This document shows, piece by piece, positions 10,551 through 20,281 of a stretch of DNA of 38,386 nucleotides (the stretch's first letter is position 1; each line of letters opens with the position of its first letter). The translations under genes were made by a program, and so were the position numbers. Origin of the DNA: Gryganskiella cystojenkinii (taxonomy: Eukaryota > Mortierellomycota > Mortierellomycetes > Mortierellales > Mortierellaceae); assembly GCA_015852425.1 (NCBI GenBank), contig JAAAIG010000322.1, positions 304-38,689 on the forward strand. Direction: 5' to 3'. The notes below the pieces were generated by a model that made no database searches, was not told where the DNA came from, and saw nothing but the letters and a program-made list of their open reading frames with translations.

Positions 10551-11056
10551 GTTTTTTTCACCGTTTGTGCACTGCCGATGTCGTCTAGGGAGGAGTCGAC
10601 AGAGGCTGGAGAGGAGGATTGTCGTCATGTCGGTAAGATGAGGGAGAAGGGAGAAGAGGGAAAGGGACACGGAAGGGAAGGATAGGGATGCCATGCCCCG
10701 TCTGTATTTTCAGGGTTCTTTTTTTTCCCTCCGAAAAACAACATCAAGGCTGTCATTGAATTGATCTGCTCTCGCCTTCTTCACCCTCTACCCCTCAAAC
10801 ACCCCAGCCCAACACATGGTTGAGGCACGATTGTTCACAGACCAGCCACCCCTTTTTTATATCATTTTAAACTGCGAGGACTGAATACTGATCAAACTTA
10901 TCATCGAAACGTATTTCATGTTATGGGCGGTCAGACCACTCTCTCACCGGGCTGAGCCTATACTCGCGTGCGTGGTGTTCAGTCGTGTGGCTGAAGATTT
11001 TTAATTTTATTTTATTCGTTTATTCATTTTCATTCTTTTCAGCACAGTAGCAACAC
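10551..11056. other. Non-coding stretch between the minus-strand TATA box and the coding-like relic
   Basis: The left part is A/G-rich on the plus strand (10580-10700), then C/T-rich. A second TATA-like run (GATATAAAAAAG on the minus strand, near 10855-10866) lies upstream of the first. No gene was recognised. Confidence 0.4.
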
Positions 11057-11354
11057 CTAATTAAGGCCCCAGCTAAGCTGGAGAGCCCAGTCCAAAGAAC
11101 CCATATCGACACTAAAAGGAAGGACCGGATCCAGTCCTTTGGTGCCTGGCACCTTATCCAAGCGGACCGTTGTAGATTTACAGTAGTACAGGACCCTTTT
11201 TGCTATTTTGGTCTCTTCGGATCTTCGTTTCGTCATTCGAAGGGCAGGAAGAGTGCGGATTTGTTCTCTTTGCAACCCGTTCACTTTTTGGAATCTGGGA
11301 GCCTTTCACAAAGAACTTGAAGTTGAGCTTGGTCTCCGTGAACTCTAACAGGGT
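11057..11354 (-). pseudogene. Coding-like relic in two overlapping minus-strand frames
   Basis: On the minus strand, 11354-11181 gives a 58-codon open segment with an ordinary amino-acid mix (LEFTETKLNFKFFVKGSQIP). A second frame, open from at least 11284 down to 11057, continues with text such as GTKGLDPVLPFSVDMGSLDW. Both look more protein-like than the low-complexity frames around them. The two overlap out of frame, which could mean a frameshifted gene fragment or chance. I do not recognise the family. A stem-loop (CTCTAACA paired with TGTTAGAG, 14-base loop) lies at 11343-11372, at the upstream edge. Confidence 0.25.
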
Positions 11355-11372
11355 GATTTTTTTTTGTTAGAG

Positions 11373-14300
11373 GGGACTGGACCATCTATTGCTCAGTTGA
11401 GCTATCTTCGTCGCCGCGGTCGTCGTCGTGTCTTTTTCTCTTTGCTCCTTCGCAAGAGCAATCCTTCACATATCCAACGGACCCCTCAACCTTTTGTACT
11501 AAAGGAGTGAAAAACAAGAGGGAAAGGAATATGCATTTATTGTTTCTCATCTCATCTCATATCTTCAGGACGTGCATACACAACTCCTGGAGATCCTGAA
11601 TGTGCACTATTTTGTTTGCTGCCGTTTATTTCTCTTTAATACAAATCTTGTTGTGCATTTAACGGAGAGTCGTTTTGTGGGGAAGGAGAGAGAGTGGAGG
11701 AGGAGGAAGAGGAGAAGAAGAGGAGAGGAAGTGAGAGATCAGAAGGTAGCTATGTGCTTTCGTTTGCCCTGAGCGGTACCTTTCATCGTGTGATCAGGTG
11801 GCATTCACTCTCTCTTTTCTTCTTGTGTCCTTTCAACCTACCTTGAAGGGTCTAGACCTCGATAAAAACTGCAGAAACAGCAAAGATCTTCCATTGCCCT
11901 GTTTAACATGGTTTACACGGGGTGGTTCTCCTCTGCAACCACACACATCAAATGAGGCGGAGACGCTGTCCCAGGGACAAATTGTTTCCTCGCGCTTTAG
12001 AGTTCCAATTGCTTCTTGAAATTGGCTGGTTCTCCTGTTGTCAATGATGGCAGGTCCGACTGAGAGCTTCAAGGACGAGTGACAGAGTGAGGGGTTTAGA
12101 AGAAGGAAGGAATGCCTATTGCAGGAGTTGTAAAGGAGTCTGTTTTCGTGAAAGAGGGATGAAATCGTAGATCTGTTAGTCGCGTTTATTCGTCAATGGT
12201 ATTCCGGAAAGTAAACGGAGTTTGCAAGGAAAACGCGCATGTCTCACTGCTTTTTTTTGAGTCCCGGTCCAACCGGGCTGTGCTTTAGAATATACTGATC
12301 CATGAAGGCGTGCGGCGTCGATCAACTTGCCCCCTTCTTCCTCTCATATGAAGCATTCGCACTCCCGGGATCGCTCAATGAAGAAGAAGTGGAGATTAAA
12401 AACACTTGATTTCTAATGTGCCCAGACCCTTCTTTCATTTTTTTTTTGGAGCACTGGACTTCCGACGATTTTTTCAATTGAGTTTTTGTTTACATTTTTG
12501 TTGTACGCATGCACAGTCCCCCGACATGCATCAACAAAACAAACAGACAAACAAAAAAATAAAAAAAACATTCTTGAGAGCAGCGTGGCAAGAACACAGA
12601 GAGACGGGAGAGAAGAGCCGATGTGCCTCAGCCCTATTTTTAGTTTAGCCCATTTTTCTCCTCTCCTTCTCTTTTCGATCTCTCCTCCTGCACTCTGGTA
12701 CTCTCTCTTTGTGTTCCCGACCGTTGCGATGGAGGGACCGTGTGTACTCAAAACACTAAGCCTAATATGGAAATGAAAAACGAACGGCAAGAATTTTTTC
12801 GGGGCGGTTGCTCTTTCCTCCAGCAGAGGGCGAGGGCCATGTTTTGTGTGTGCGAAGAATGAGGGTGATTGAGAGCGATGAAAGAACACTCCGCAACAGC
12901 CAGACCAAACATAAAAAAAAACATGAGGGCGAAAATACATACATGCACAGTAACACGGATCGCCGCGGGGTCTATCTGTTTTTCTTTTCATTTTTCGATA
13001 GCGGGATCAATTGAGCGTCGTATTGTGTAAGCACCCTCTTTTTTTTTTGTGGGAGTGGAGAGTGCGTTTTCTTATCGAGGATTCGGTCGACGCCTTTCTT
13101 AATTCCGTTTAGCGACATGATTTTTTTCCCCAAGAGGGCATTGAGCGGGATAGAAGGTGAGTATTGCGGACAGGTAACAAGCGCTCCAGAGGACCAAGCG
13201 ATGGGCAGCGAAAAGGCTTTACGAGTGATGAGACGAGTCGAGAGCAAAGCGAGGAGTGAAGTTGTCCTCAGCTAGAGACCACTTTCATGCGATAAAATCC
13301 TTGGCACAATCGCAGTTTCGATCGGAAGGTAGTTGTCGTCGGCATTGTGCTAAAAACAGGGTGCATTCGAAAGAGAGGCAGAACATGTCGAATTGAGATC
13401 ACAAGACCATCGATTCAAGGACTGCCCAAGGGCGAGACTAATGACAAACGCTTAAAAAGGTTCTACCAGCAACGCCTACTCTTATTTCCCGAGATATAAG
13501 CAACTCTCACAAAAGAACTTTTTGGCATGTGCTTTGCTGTGCTCTTTGGAATAAAGTGAAACAAGGCCATTTGATCCATACGTGTGCTTCCTTCTTTCTT
13601 TCTTTAGTTTTCTGTTTGCCCCACCCCACAAAACAAACCGCAGCTTAGGATTGGACAGCTTTTTCAGCCACAGGACCAAAAAAGGGGATACAATCGGCAA
13701 AAAGCTCGTGCGGCTGGAAGAACGGCCGAAATTCAAGGGCAATAAGCTTACACCCCAGATCCGAAAGTCCAAAAGTCGGAAAAGGCGGACTTCTGTCCGA
13801 TTTACCAGCTCTTGGCAAAGAAACAAAATAGAAACAAGATCATACACCCAGGGCAGCGGTAAAAGATCCTCCCGTCCACGGACAGGGCAAGAAAGCCAGG
13901 AACGGGAAAGATCAAAAAAAGATAGGGTCCGCTCCCTCTCTTTTTCTTCTTTTTTGTTCAGCCACAAAACGGCATTGCATATTTGTTGATTTTTTGACAA
14001 TCACTGTTTTTTTTTCCTGAACCATGTCGCAACAGTGCATGAGCACTCTTTTGGGTAGTCTTCGGAAAAATTTCGAGGGCCGCTGCGGCCCGGCCCAGAG
14101 CAGATGTTTTCTTTTTTTCAACAGCAAAAAAAAGTTGAATGGTCGCACAAGTTTAAACGAATACTGTAAACAAAGAATCAACACACCGACCACTGACCCT
14201 GTTTTGAGAGCATTAAATGAGACGGAAGTTTTTTTTTTTTCAAAGATTTTCGGTGAAGAAAAGGCATATTCGAAAAACAAGAAAACTCCACCTCTCTTCC

Positions 14301-17180
14301 CCCCTTGCCCTTCTCTGTTCAAGGCATTTAATCCTTTTTGAAAGCAATCGGACCAATTGACTTTCAAGAATTTCTCCGCGGGGACCGAGGTTCTCTTCAT
14401 GCAAAAAGGGATGTCAACCTAGTGTTTTTCTTCGACTTATGGACCTAAATTGTTCCATCCTAGAGGTGTTATTGCAATTACTAGCATGATCCACATGCAG
14501 GGAGAAAACGACGGCAGTCCCGCGTTTTGGAGTTTCCCAGATCGGACGGCAACACCTCTATAGAGCAATAGCATAATAGTTTTCGTTTCTATTACAGCGT
14601 CATGACCTCTCAGGCCTGAGGTGCTGTTCCTCATCTGCTTTCCTGCTGTGACCACGTTCATGCTATGCATGGGACTTACGGCATCAAGACAAGGTAATCA
14701 GCACCCTATTGATGTTTTATCTCGACTTGTTCTAAGATACCGACCCCTGTGCACCCGACCATTTTGTCCTCGGAGCTTGATCTGGCGACCGACCACGAGG
14801 CGTGAGGAAAGACGGAAGGAAAGGAGGGAAGGATGAAGGAGAGAGCAAGCGAGTGAGAGAGAAGGGAAGAGAGAGTTACAGGTACTCTCGTTGGATCATG
14901 CCTCATTCGTTACGTTGAACTCTTCCCTCCTCCCTCTGCTTTCTTCTTACCGGTGCTACCCCTGCCCTGGCGTTTAGTGAATCCGATACTTGTTCATTTG
15001 GCCGTTACGGCGATCGCAGCTGGACCAAAATCGAGTAATAATCCTTCTTTAATAAAACCACGGAGCCGTAACACACTCAAGCTATCCAACCTGGATGCCT
15101 TTTTTCCCCCTTGATTTTCGATCGGGTTACTGACTTTTTTTTTTCACTCGCCATTGATTTGATTTTACCTGGAGCAGTAAGGCGATCGAACGAAACATGA
15201 CAGGATCCGAAAGAAAAGAGGAGTCATGATGGTGGTGGGGTCTAGATCAAGTGTCGAACGCGTGTTCCGACAGGGAGAACGCAGAGAACTTTCGTAGCAG
15301 ATGAAAGAACGAACAACGTGGCAAAGTCCAGGCAGGACGTCCATGTAGAATACGAGACGTGATCAAAAAGGAGGGAAAGAGTCAGTAAACGAATCATTTA
15401 TTAGAACCTTATCCCTGATCATGCATCAACGCAAACACTGGTAAAAAGACACCATGCGAGGTTCAAAGAAAGAGAGGTCGCAAAGGAAATGAAAGGGGCA
15501 GAAGAACAGAAGGAGAGACAGAAAAAGGGACGGCGCAGATAGAGAAGAGGTTAGTAGGTAAGGAAATGAACAATCTACAATGTTGGGTGCGCATGACCGA
15601 GGGAGAATGCAAGGAGTTTTGAAGGGGGTTCTGAATGAGAGGGAGGACCCGAACGACATAAACCCAGCAAAATAAAAACAAGAGAAATCAAGGGAAACAA
15701 CAGCGAGAAATAGATGGGCGAGTACTTGCTGGAGAGATGAAAGGTGAATGAGAAAGGACTGTCGGGCTCCTTTCTTGGACGACTGTTAACAACTCTTGAT
15801 CCCCCTGACCCTGACCCTGACCTCACTGAGCCTTTACTTTTTCTTTTTCTCTCTGGTCGTCTCCTTTATTCGCAACGAGGATGATCTGAGCCTGCCTTGG
15901 CAGTTTGTTCTTCACCAGCGGATCGATGGCGGTCCCTTTTTTTTTCTCATGCACACAGAACAACAACACCAATTATTTAATCTCGGTCGTAATACTCAGC
16001 AAAAATGACTATTCCGCAAAAGTCTTTGATGCATTTTCGAACAAAAAAGAAACACGAACCACAAGGTCAGGCAAACTCCAAATTTTTTATCGATCGGTAT
16101 GTGGGTTTGATTTGCCAATTTAGGACCATGGGAACTCGGTGTTGGTCCCGACCCCTATCTGCCTTGCTGGAAGCAAGAAATGAATGCAAAAAACCAAAAA
16201 AGAAAACTGGAAGGCCACATTGGCCGTTTTTTCCTTCCATGCGTGTGATCCTGGCGCGGGATCGCCATGCAAGAAAGCAACAAAGATGCACCTTTCCTGC
16301 GAACCACGAACCACTCATTAACAAAAATGCGAGTTTTCTTTGTGAGAGCAGCAGACCTTCACTTTCCCTCCTTTTTCGGTCGCTTTTTTTTTTTTTACTC
16401 GTTGGCGGCCAAACGGTCTCTGCCAGCAAAGTGTCAAGAGAGATAGAGGCTACATGTTGAACCCAGGGGTAGCAGAGCAGGCGAAAATCGCATGCTAAAA
16501 GCAATATAGCGACAATATTTTGATCCCAACCATATGTTAATGCGAATAAGTGGAAAGAGAGCAAGCTGCCGAGTAAAGTTACAGGGGTTTCTTTGTTGGT
16601 CAAAGAATGCTTGTTACTGCTCTCTGTTCGGTCCATGGGGAGTGCGAGGAAGCCCTGAATGACGAGGAGGGTGAGGTGACCGTGCTCCAGAAAATAAAAA
16701 ACTGAAAGAAGGAACCAAGATTGTAACGGGATCAGAGGCATTCAACAAAAAAAAACAGGTTGACCAAAGATCCAAGTCGAATGTTGTTGCCAAGGATTTT
16801 TCTCTCTCGTTCATTCAATGCTATTTGCACAAGATCGAGTAACTAATGCGAAAGAAAACTGTCCCATGGGCCATCTTCATCATTGGGAGGTAAATAGAAT
16901 ATGAATCGCGGGGTCAATTCTCAGAAAAATTTTTTCTTGCCGTTGCCCTTGGCTCTTGTTTGGATGCTTTCGTGGATTTAAAGTTGCAAGAGCAAAAAAA
17001 GTGAATACAAGCAATTGAATTGAAAAATGAAAGGAACTTTAAAATTTTTTGGACAGTGAGGCGAACGTCATTGAGAAGTCCCTGCGTTCATTGAATTGAA
17101 TTCTATTTTTATTTATTGTAAATCTTTGTTTGCTATAACACACAGCAAAAAAAACCAACATCTAAGGGCAGAAAAAAAGA
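11373..17180. other. Non-coding stretch, right part of the gene desert
   Basis: About 5.8 kb without a gene I can support. Several open frames of 130-225 codons exist (for example 16067-16741 minus, 13482-14000 minus, 13582-13989 plus). They overlap one another on opposite strands, are full of Ser/Leu/Phe or Lys/Arg from simple sequence, and show no domain. A C/T-rich minus-strand stretch at 15430-15790 resembles a leader. No terminal inverted repeats, LTRs, transposase, reverse transcriptase, tRNA or rRNA were recognised. It could be regulatory DNA for the bZIP gene. Confidence 0.5.
15803..15822. repeat. Three tandem CCCTGA hexamers
   Basis: CCCTGA repeated three times, followed by CC. It resembles a telomeric CCCTAA repeat but differs at one position in every unit. 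A related ACCCTGACCCT occurs near 36874. Function is unknown. Confidence 0.6.
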
Positions 17181-17188
17181 TATAAAAG
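17181..17188 (+). promoter_or_regulatory. TATA box of the bZIP gene
   Basis: TATAAAAG stands 547 bases before the bZIP ATG and is followed by a C/T-rich stretch from about 17210. The segment from there to the donor at 17384 has no ATG. This fits a transcription start near 17210. Confidence 0.6.
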
Positions 17189-17383
17189 TTCCTGATGCCC
17201 CGTCAACCGTTGCTTGTTTTTCTTTTTCTTTTTCCTCTCTTCTAGCTCATCATCATCAACAACAAAACCCCCATTTCTTCTTCAAGCTACTGTCGTTCTT
17301 CGCTACCAAGCAAGCATAACCTTCACTCGTCTCAGTTTCTTCTGTCAACAACATTGCGGTTCAGTTCCTTGCACTACATAAAG

Positions 17384-17658
17384 GTAAAAAATTTAGTCAA
17401 TCTTCCCCCACATAATTGCTCATTCAATTAGCCATTTCAGGAACACCATGCACCCTTTTTGGAGCAGAGACTGGTCGCACGCTTTTTTTTGTTGTTTCGC
17501 TGCCCTGTGCTTTTTCCATTGCACACTTTTAATGTTCTATTCGCTCGATCGCAACTACAATGGTTAACTCCTTTACTGACTAACACACGTATATTCTCTT
17601 TCTCTCCTTTCCTCTTGCTCCTTATCTTTCACTTTTTATCGGACTCTTTTCCCCATAG
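17384..17658 (+). other. Probable intron in the 5' UTR of the bZIP gene
   Basis: AAAG then GTAAAA at 17384 is a good donor; CCCCATAG ending at 17658 (or CAG at 17661) is a good acceptor. The presumed leader on both sides lacks ATG, while the intron holds several (for example at 17448 and 17559). Splicing would therefore remove upstream start codons. Transcript data are needed to confirm it. Confidence 0.5.
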
Positions 17659-17727
17659 CAGTATAACAACCACTGCCTTTTGACACCTTCATTCTCAATC
17701 CCACCCCTGGAGCCCATTCAAAGAACC

Positions 17728-19410
17728 ATGCTTCAGAGCCTTATGGTCTTCCCAACGACAAACGACTTCTTTCATGTGGCTGCCCCCATGCTTGACGAGA
17801 ACGTTGCCAAACAGCAGTTCATGAGCACAGACTCGATTGAGAACTACATGAACTCGACCGCCGCTTCATCCACCTCGACCTCCCCCCTCCAGGACTACTT
17901 GATGGCCCCAATCTCGTCCAACACCATGAACAACTCTTTTCATCCTCAGCAACAACATCAGAACCAGCGTCAACATCAGGTCCAGTTCCCGGTTGTTGGA
18001 CCAGCGGCCACGACCATTTCGTCGATGGCTCCTCATAGCGTTCCTTCCTCGCCTCAATACCCAGTCATCAAGTCCGAGGAAGTCTCTCAGCCACAGCAAC
18101 TTCATCACCAGCAGCAAAACATGGATTTCCTTCTCTATCCTACTTTTGACATGAATGCCTCTTCACCACAATCTCATATCCTCCCCTCGCAACGGTCACC
18201 TCAACAGCAACAAAGAATTATGTCATATCCTGACGCGACTCTCTTGCAACAGCAGCGTCAGCACCAGCAACAGCAGCAACAGCATGCCCAGCAATTGAGA
18301 CTTCAACATCAACAACAACAACAACAACAACAGCAGCAGCAGCAACAACAATTCCAACAACAACAGCAGCAACAAGTCTCCATGTCGATCCCCATCACAT
18401 CCTCGATTATGTCTTCAATGGTCTCTTCTAGCACCAGCGTCGGTAACTTGTTTACTCCCTCCAGCATGACGACCTCAGCCCCTTTCTTCCACGCTTCCGC
18501 TTTCGAACAGGACGAGCCCACAACCTTCCAACGGTCGAACTGTCAATCCTACACAGCTACAGCCCACCCTGCTGCGCCCAGACGGAATCGTGACGAGTCT
18601 CGTCATGTTTCTCCCGCGCTTTCCGACGAGGATCTCGTGACCTCGGTCAAAAAGACTGCTTCCCCTGTCCGCGCCACTGGTGCACGCTTGGATAAAGTCA
18701 AGACAACTCGATCGACAAAGATTACAAAGTCTTCTTCTCTTCTCTCCAATTCCTCCTTCGCCGCCGCTTGCTCTCCATCTGCCATCGACATGATCCCCTC
18801 CATTACCCCTTTTGCTTCCTCCACAGTCGAGATCTCGGCTGCCGAATCATCCATTCCCGTCACTACTGCCACTCGCTCCACTCTCAAGCGTACCACCAAG
18901 AAGTCCTCCGCCGCTGCTGCCACCACCTCCAACGACGAGTCCCGCGAGTCTTCTCAACAACCCGAAGGCAATTCTTCTTCCTCTTCCCATAACGAGGGTC
19001 TCACTCACTTGCCTCAGAGCACCGGTAACATTACGCATCCTCGTCGCGCGGCTCAAAACCGTGCTGCCCAGAGGACCTTCCGTAATCGTCGCAAGGCGTA
19101 TATCAAGGAACTGGAACAGAAAGTCCAGGATATGGACCGAACCCGAGATCTCATGGAGTCCATCCATCATGAGAACCAAGAGGTATGGCGTCGTCTCCAA
19201 ATCCTGGAATCTCTGGCTTCCCGGTCTGGTCTCGCTCTTCCAGTTTTCCCTGCCCTGACCCCCGTGACGAGTCTTATGAGCGAGGAGTCATCTTCCAACA
19301 CCAAAGGTCACCAGGGTCTGAACAACGTGAACAGCATTGGCAGTAACGACGACGACGAGGATGAGGACATGAGCGATTACTCTGCCTCGCACCGCAACCA
19401 GCATTACTGA
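17728..19410 (+). CDS. bZIP transcription factor, Yap/Pap1 class, with polyglutamine tract
   Basis: One exon, 560 residues from the first ATG. The basic region at residues 439-456 reads RRAAQNRAAQRTFRNRRK and contains the NxAAQxxFR signature of fungal Yap1/Pap1-type factors, which bind TTAC/GTAA half sites. The zipper follows with Leu462, Met469, Met476, Asn483 and Leu490 in seven-residue steps. The long N-terminal part is rich in Gln, Ser and Thr, with a Gln tract near residues 174-216, and probably activates transcription. The C-terminal tail is acidic (DDDEDEDMSDY). There is no cysteine-rich redox domain of the Yap1/Pap1 type, so control by oxidation is not expected. It acts in the nucleus; targets are unknown. 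It stands alone behind a large spacer, with its own TATA box and probable leader intron. Confidence 0.92.
   Translation: MLQSLMVFPTTNDFFHVAAPMLDENVAKQQFMSTDSIENYMNSTAASSTSTSPLQDYLMAPISSNTMNNSFHPQQQHQNQRQHQVQFPVVGPAATTISSMAPHSVPSSPQYPVIKSEEVSQPQQLHHQQQNMDFLLYPTFDMNASSPQSHILPSQRSPQQQQRIMSYPDATLLQQQRQHQQQQQQHAQQLRLQHQQQQQQQQQQQQQQFQQQQQQQVSMSIPITSSIMSSMVSSSTSVGNLFTPSSMTTSAPFFHASAFEQDEPTTFQRSNCQSYTATAHPAAPRRNRDESRHVSPALSDEDLVTSVKKTASPVRATGARLDKVKTTRSTKITKSSSLLSNSSFAAACSPSAIDMIPSITPFASSTVEISAAESSIPVTTATRSTLKRTTKKSSAAAATTSNDESRESSQQPEGNSSSSSHNEGLTHLPQSTGNITHPRRAAQNRAAQRTFRNRRKAYIKELEQKVQDMDRTRDLMESIHHENQEVWRRLQILESLASRSGLALPVFPALTPVTSLMSEESSSNTKGHQGLNNVNSIGSNDDDEDEDMSDYSASHRNQHY
18247..18375 (+). 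repeat. CAA/CAG repeat encoding polyglutamine
   Basis: A run of mixed CAA and CAG codons with a few interruptions inside the bZIP gene. Mixed codons slow length change compared with a pure repeat. Confidence 0.9.
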
Positions 19411-20281
19411 AAATAGAGTAGTGTATGTTTGTGTGGTCGATGATCGGAGACAGAGGGATAGTTGCCCCTTCTTTCTCAGCCCAAAAGGAACCTCCGTTCC
19501 CTTCTTTTTCTTACCCTTTACGACCCCTTCTCTACCCCGCAGCCAGCATGGCACAGCCTCGCCAGCCCAATTGCCCTTTCATTTTTTTTGTGCTAAAAAC
19601 AAACACATATTCATAGGACAAAAAAAAAACAACTCTGTAAATACATAATATAGATCCTTCTCCTCTTTCTCTTTCTCCTTCTCTCTTTCTCTCCTTCTCC
19701 ACTTTATTTTGGCACAGCTCTCTTATGATCCCTTTCTTCCTTCGCTTTTTGTCTTCACGTTACCTTGGATCGGATATAGTTTTGTAAATATACCAAAGCC
19801 ACAAATAAAACAACAAAAAAACCAAAGAAACAAAGAAACAAAAAAAAAGTGATCTTTGACAATGTTCAAGTATTCAGGTACACTGATATGCAATGTAATT
19901 AGGATGATCGAGAGCCAAAAAGAAGAAAGCAGTTCCTCCTCGGAGAGAGAAATCCAAGCAAATGAAATTTCCCAAGCCGAAAGCACTTGTGCATAATTTT
20001 TTTATTATAGAACCTATTCTTTTTTCTTATGACTGAACCATCGAAGTAAAACGACGGACTGGACTCGCATATTTAACGATGATGAAGGGGCGATCATTGT
20101 CGAAAACTGGACTGAACGATTTTAAGGATATTCGACTCCTCAGCCTGGACAAAATTAGTGGCGCAATAATATTGGATCAAAAAATCACATGACCATGTTT
20201 TCATTCTCCGCCTCGCCTTCAGATCCTATTTGAGAAATCTCGAGGTGATTTTTTTGGTTCCTCCTTTCAAAACTATCCAGC
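19411..20281. other. Spacer between bZIP and uS3 genes
   Basis: The left part is the presumed 3' UTR of the bZIP gene, C/T-rich then A-rich, with TGTAAATA at 19636-19643 and TTGTAAATA at 19782-19790. The right part is the uS3 promoter. No TATA box, tRNA or small gene was seen. Confidence 0.6.
19636..19790 (+). terminator. Two TGTAAATA elements behind the bZIP gene
   Basis: TGTAAATA occurs at 19636-19643 and again, as TTGTAAATA, at 19782-19790. It matches the Puf3/Pumilio consensus UGUANAUA and contains the UGUA core used in 3'-end formation. Either function is possible. Confidence 0.35.

Noticed and set aside
11381..11410. tRNA-like D-arm text (GCTCAGTTGAGC)
   Set aside because: No matching T-arm (GGTTCRANNCC), anticodon arm or acceptor stem could be placed around it.
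13482..14000. Overlapping 172-codon (minus) and 135-codon (plus) frames
   Set aside because: They cover the same bases on opposite strands. Their composition reflects A-rich and T-rich simple sequence and no family is visible.
16067..16741. 224-codon minus-strand frame in the desert
   Set aside because: No recognisable domain, mixed low-complexity content, overlapped by a plus-strand frame of similar quality, and no promoter or leader pattern nearby.
8239..17727. Transposon or retroelement in the gene desert
   Set aside because: No long terminal repeats, inverted repeats with target duplications, or reverse-transcriptase, integrase or transposase motifs were seen. A very old copy cannot be excluded by eye.
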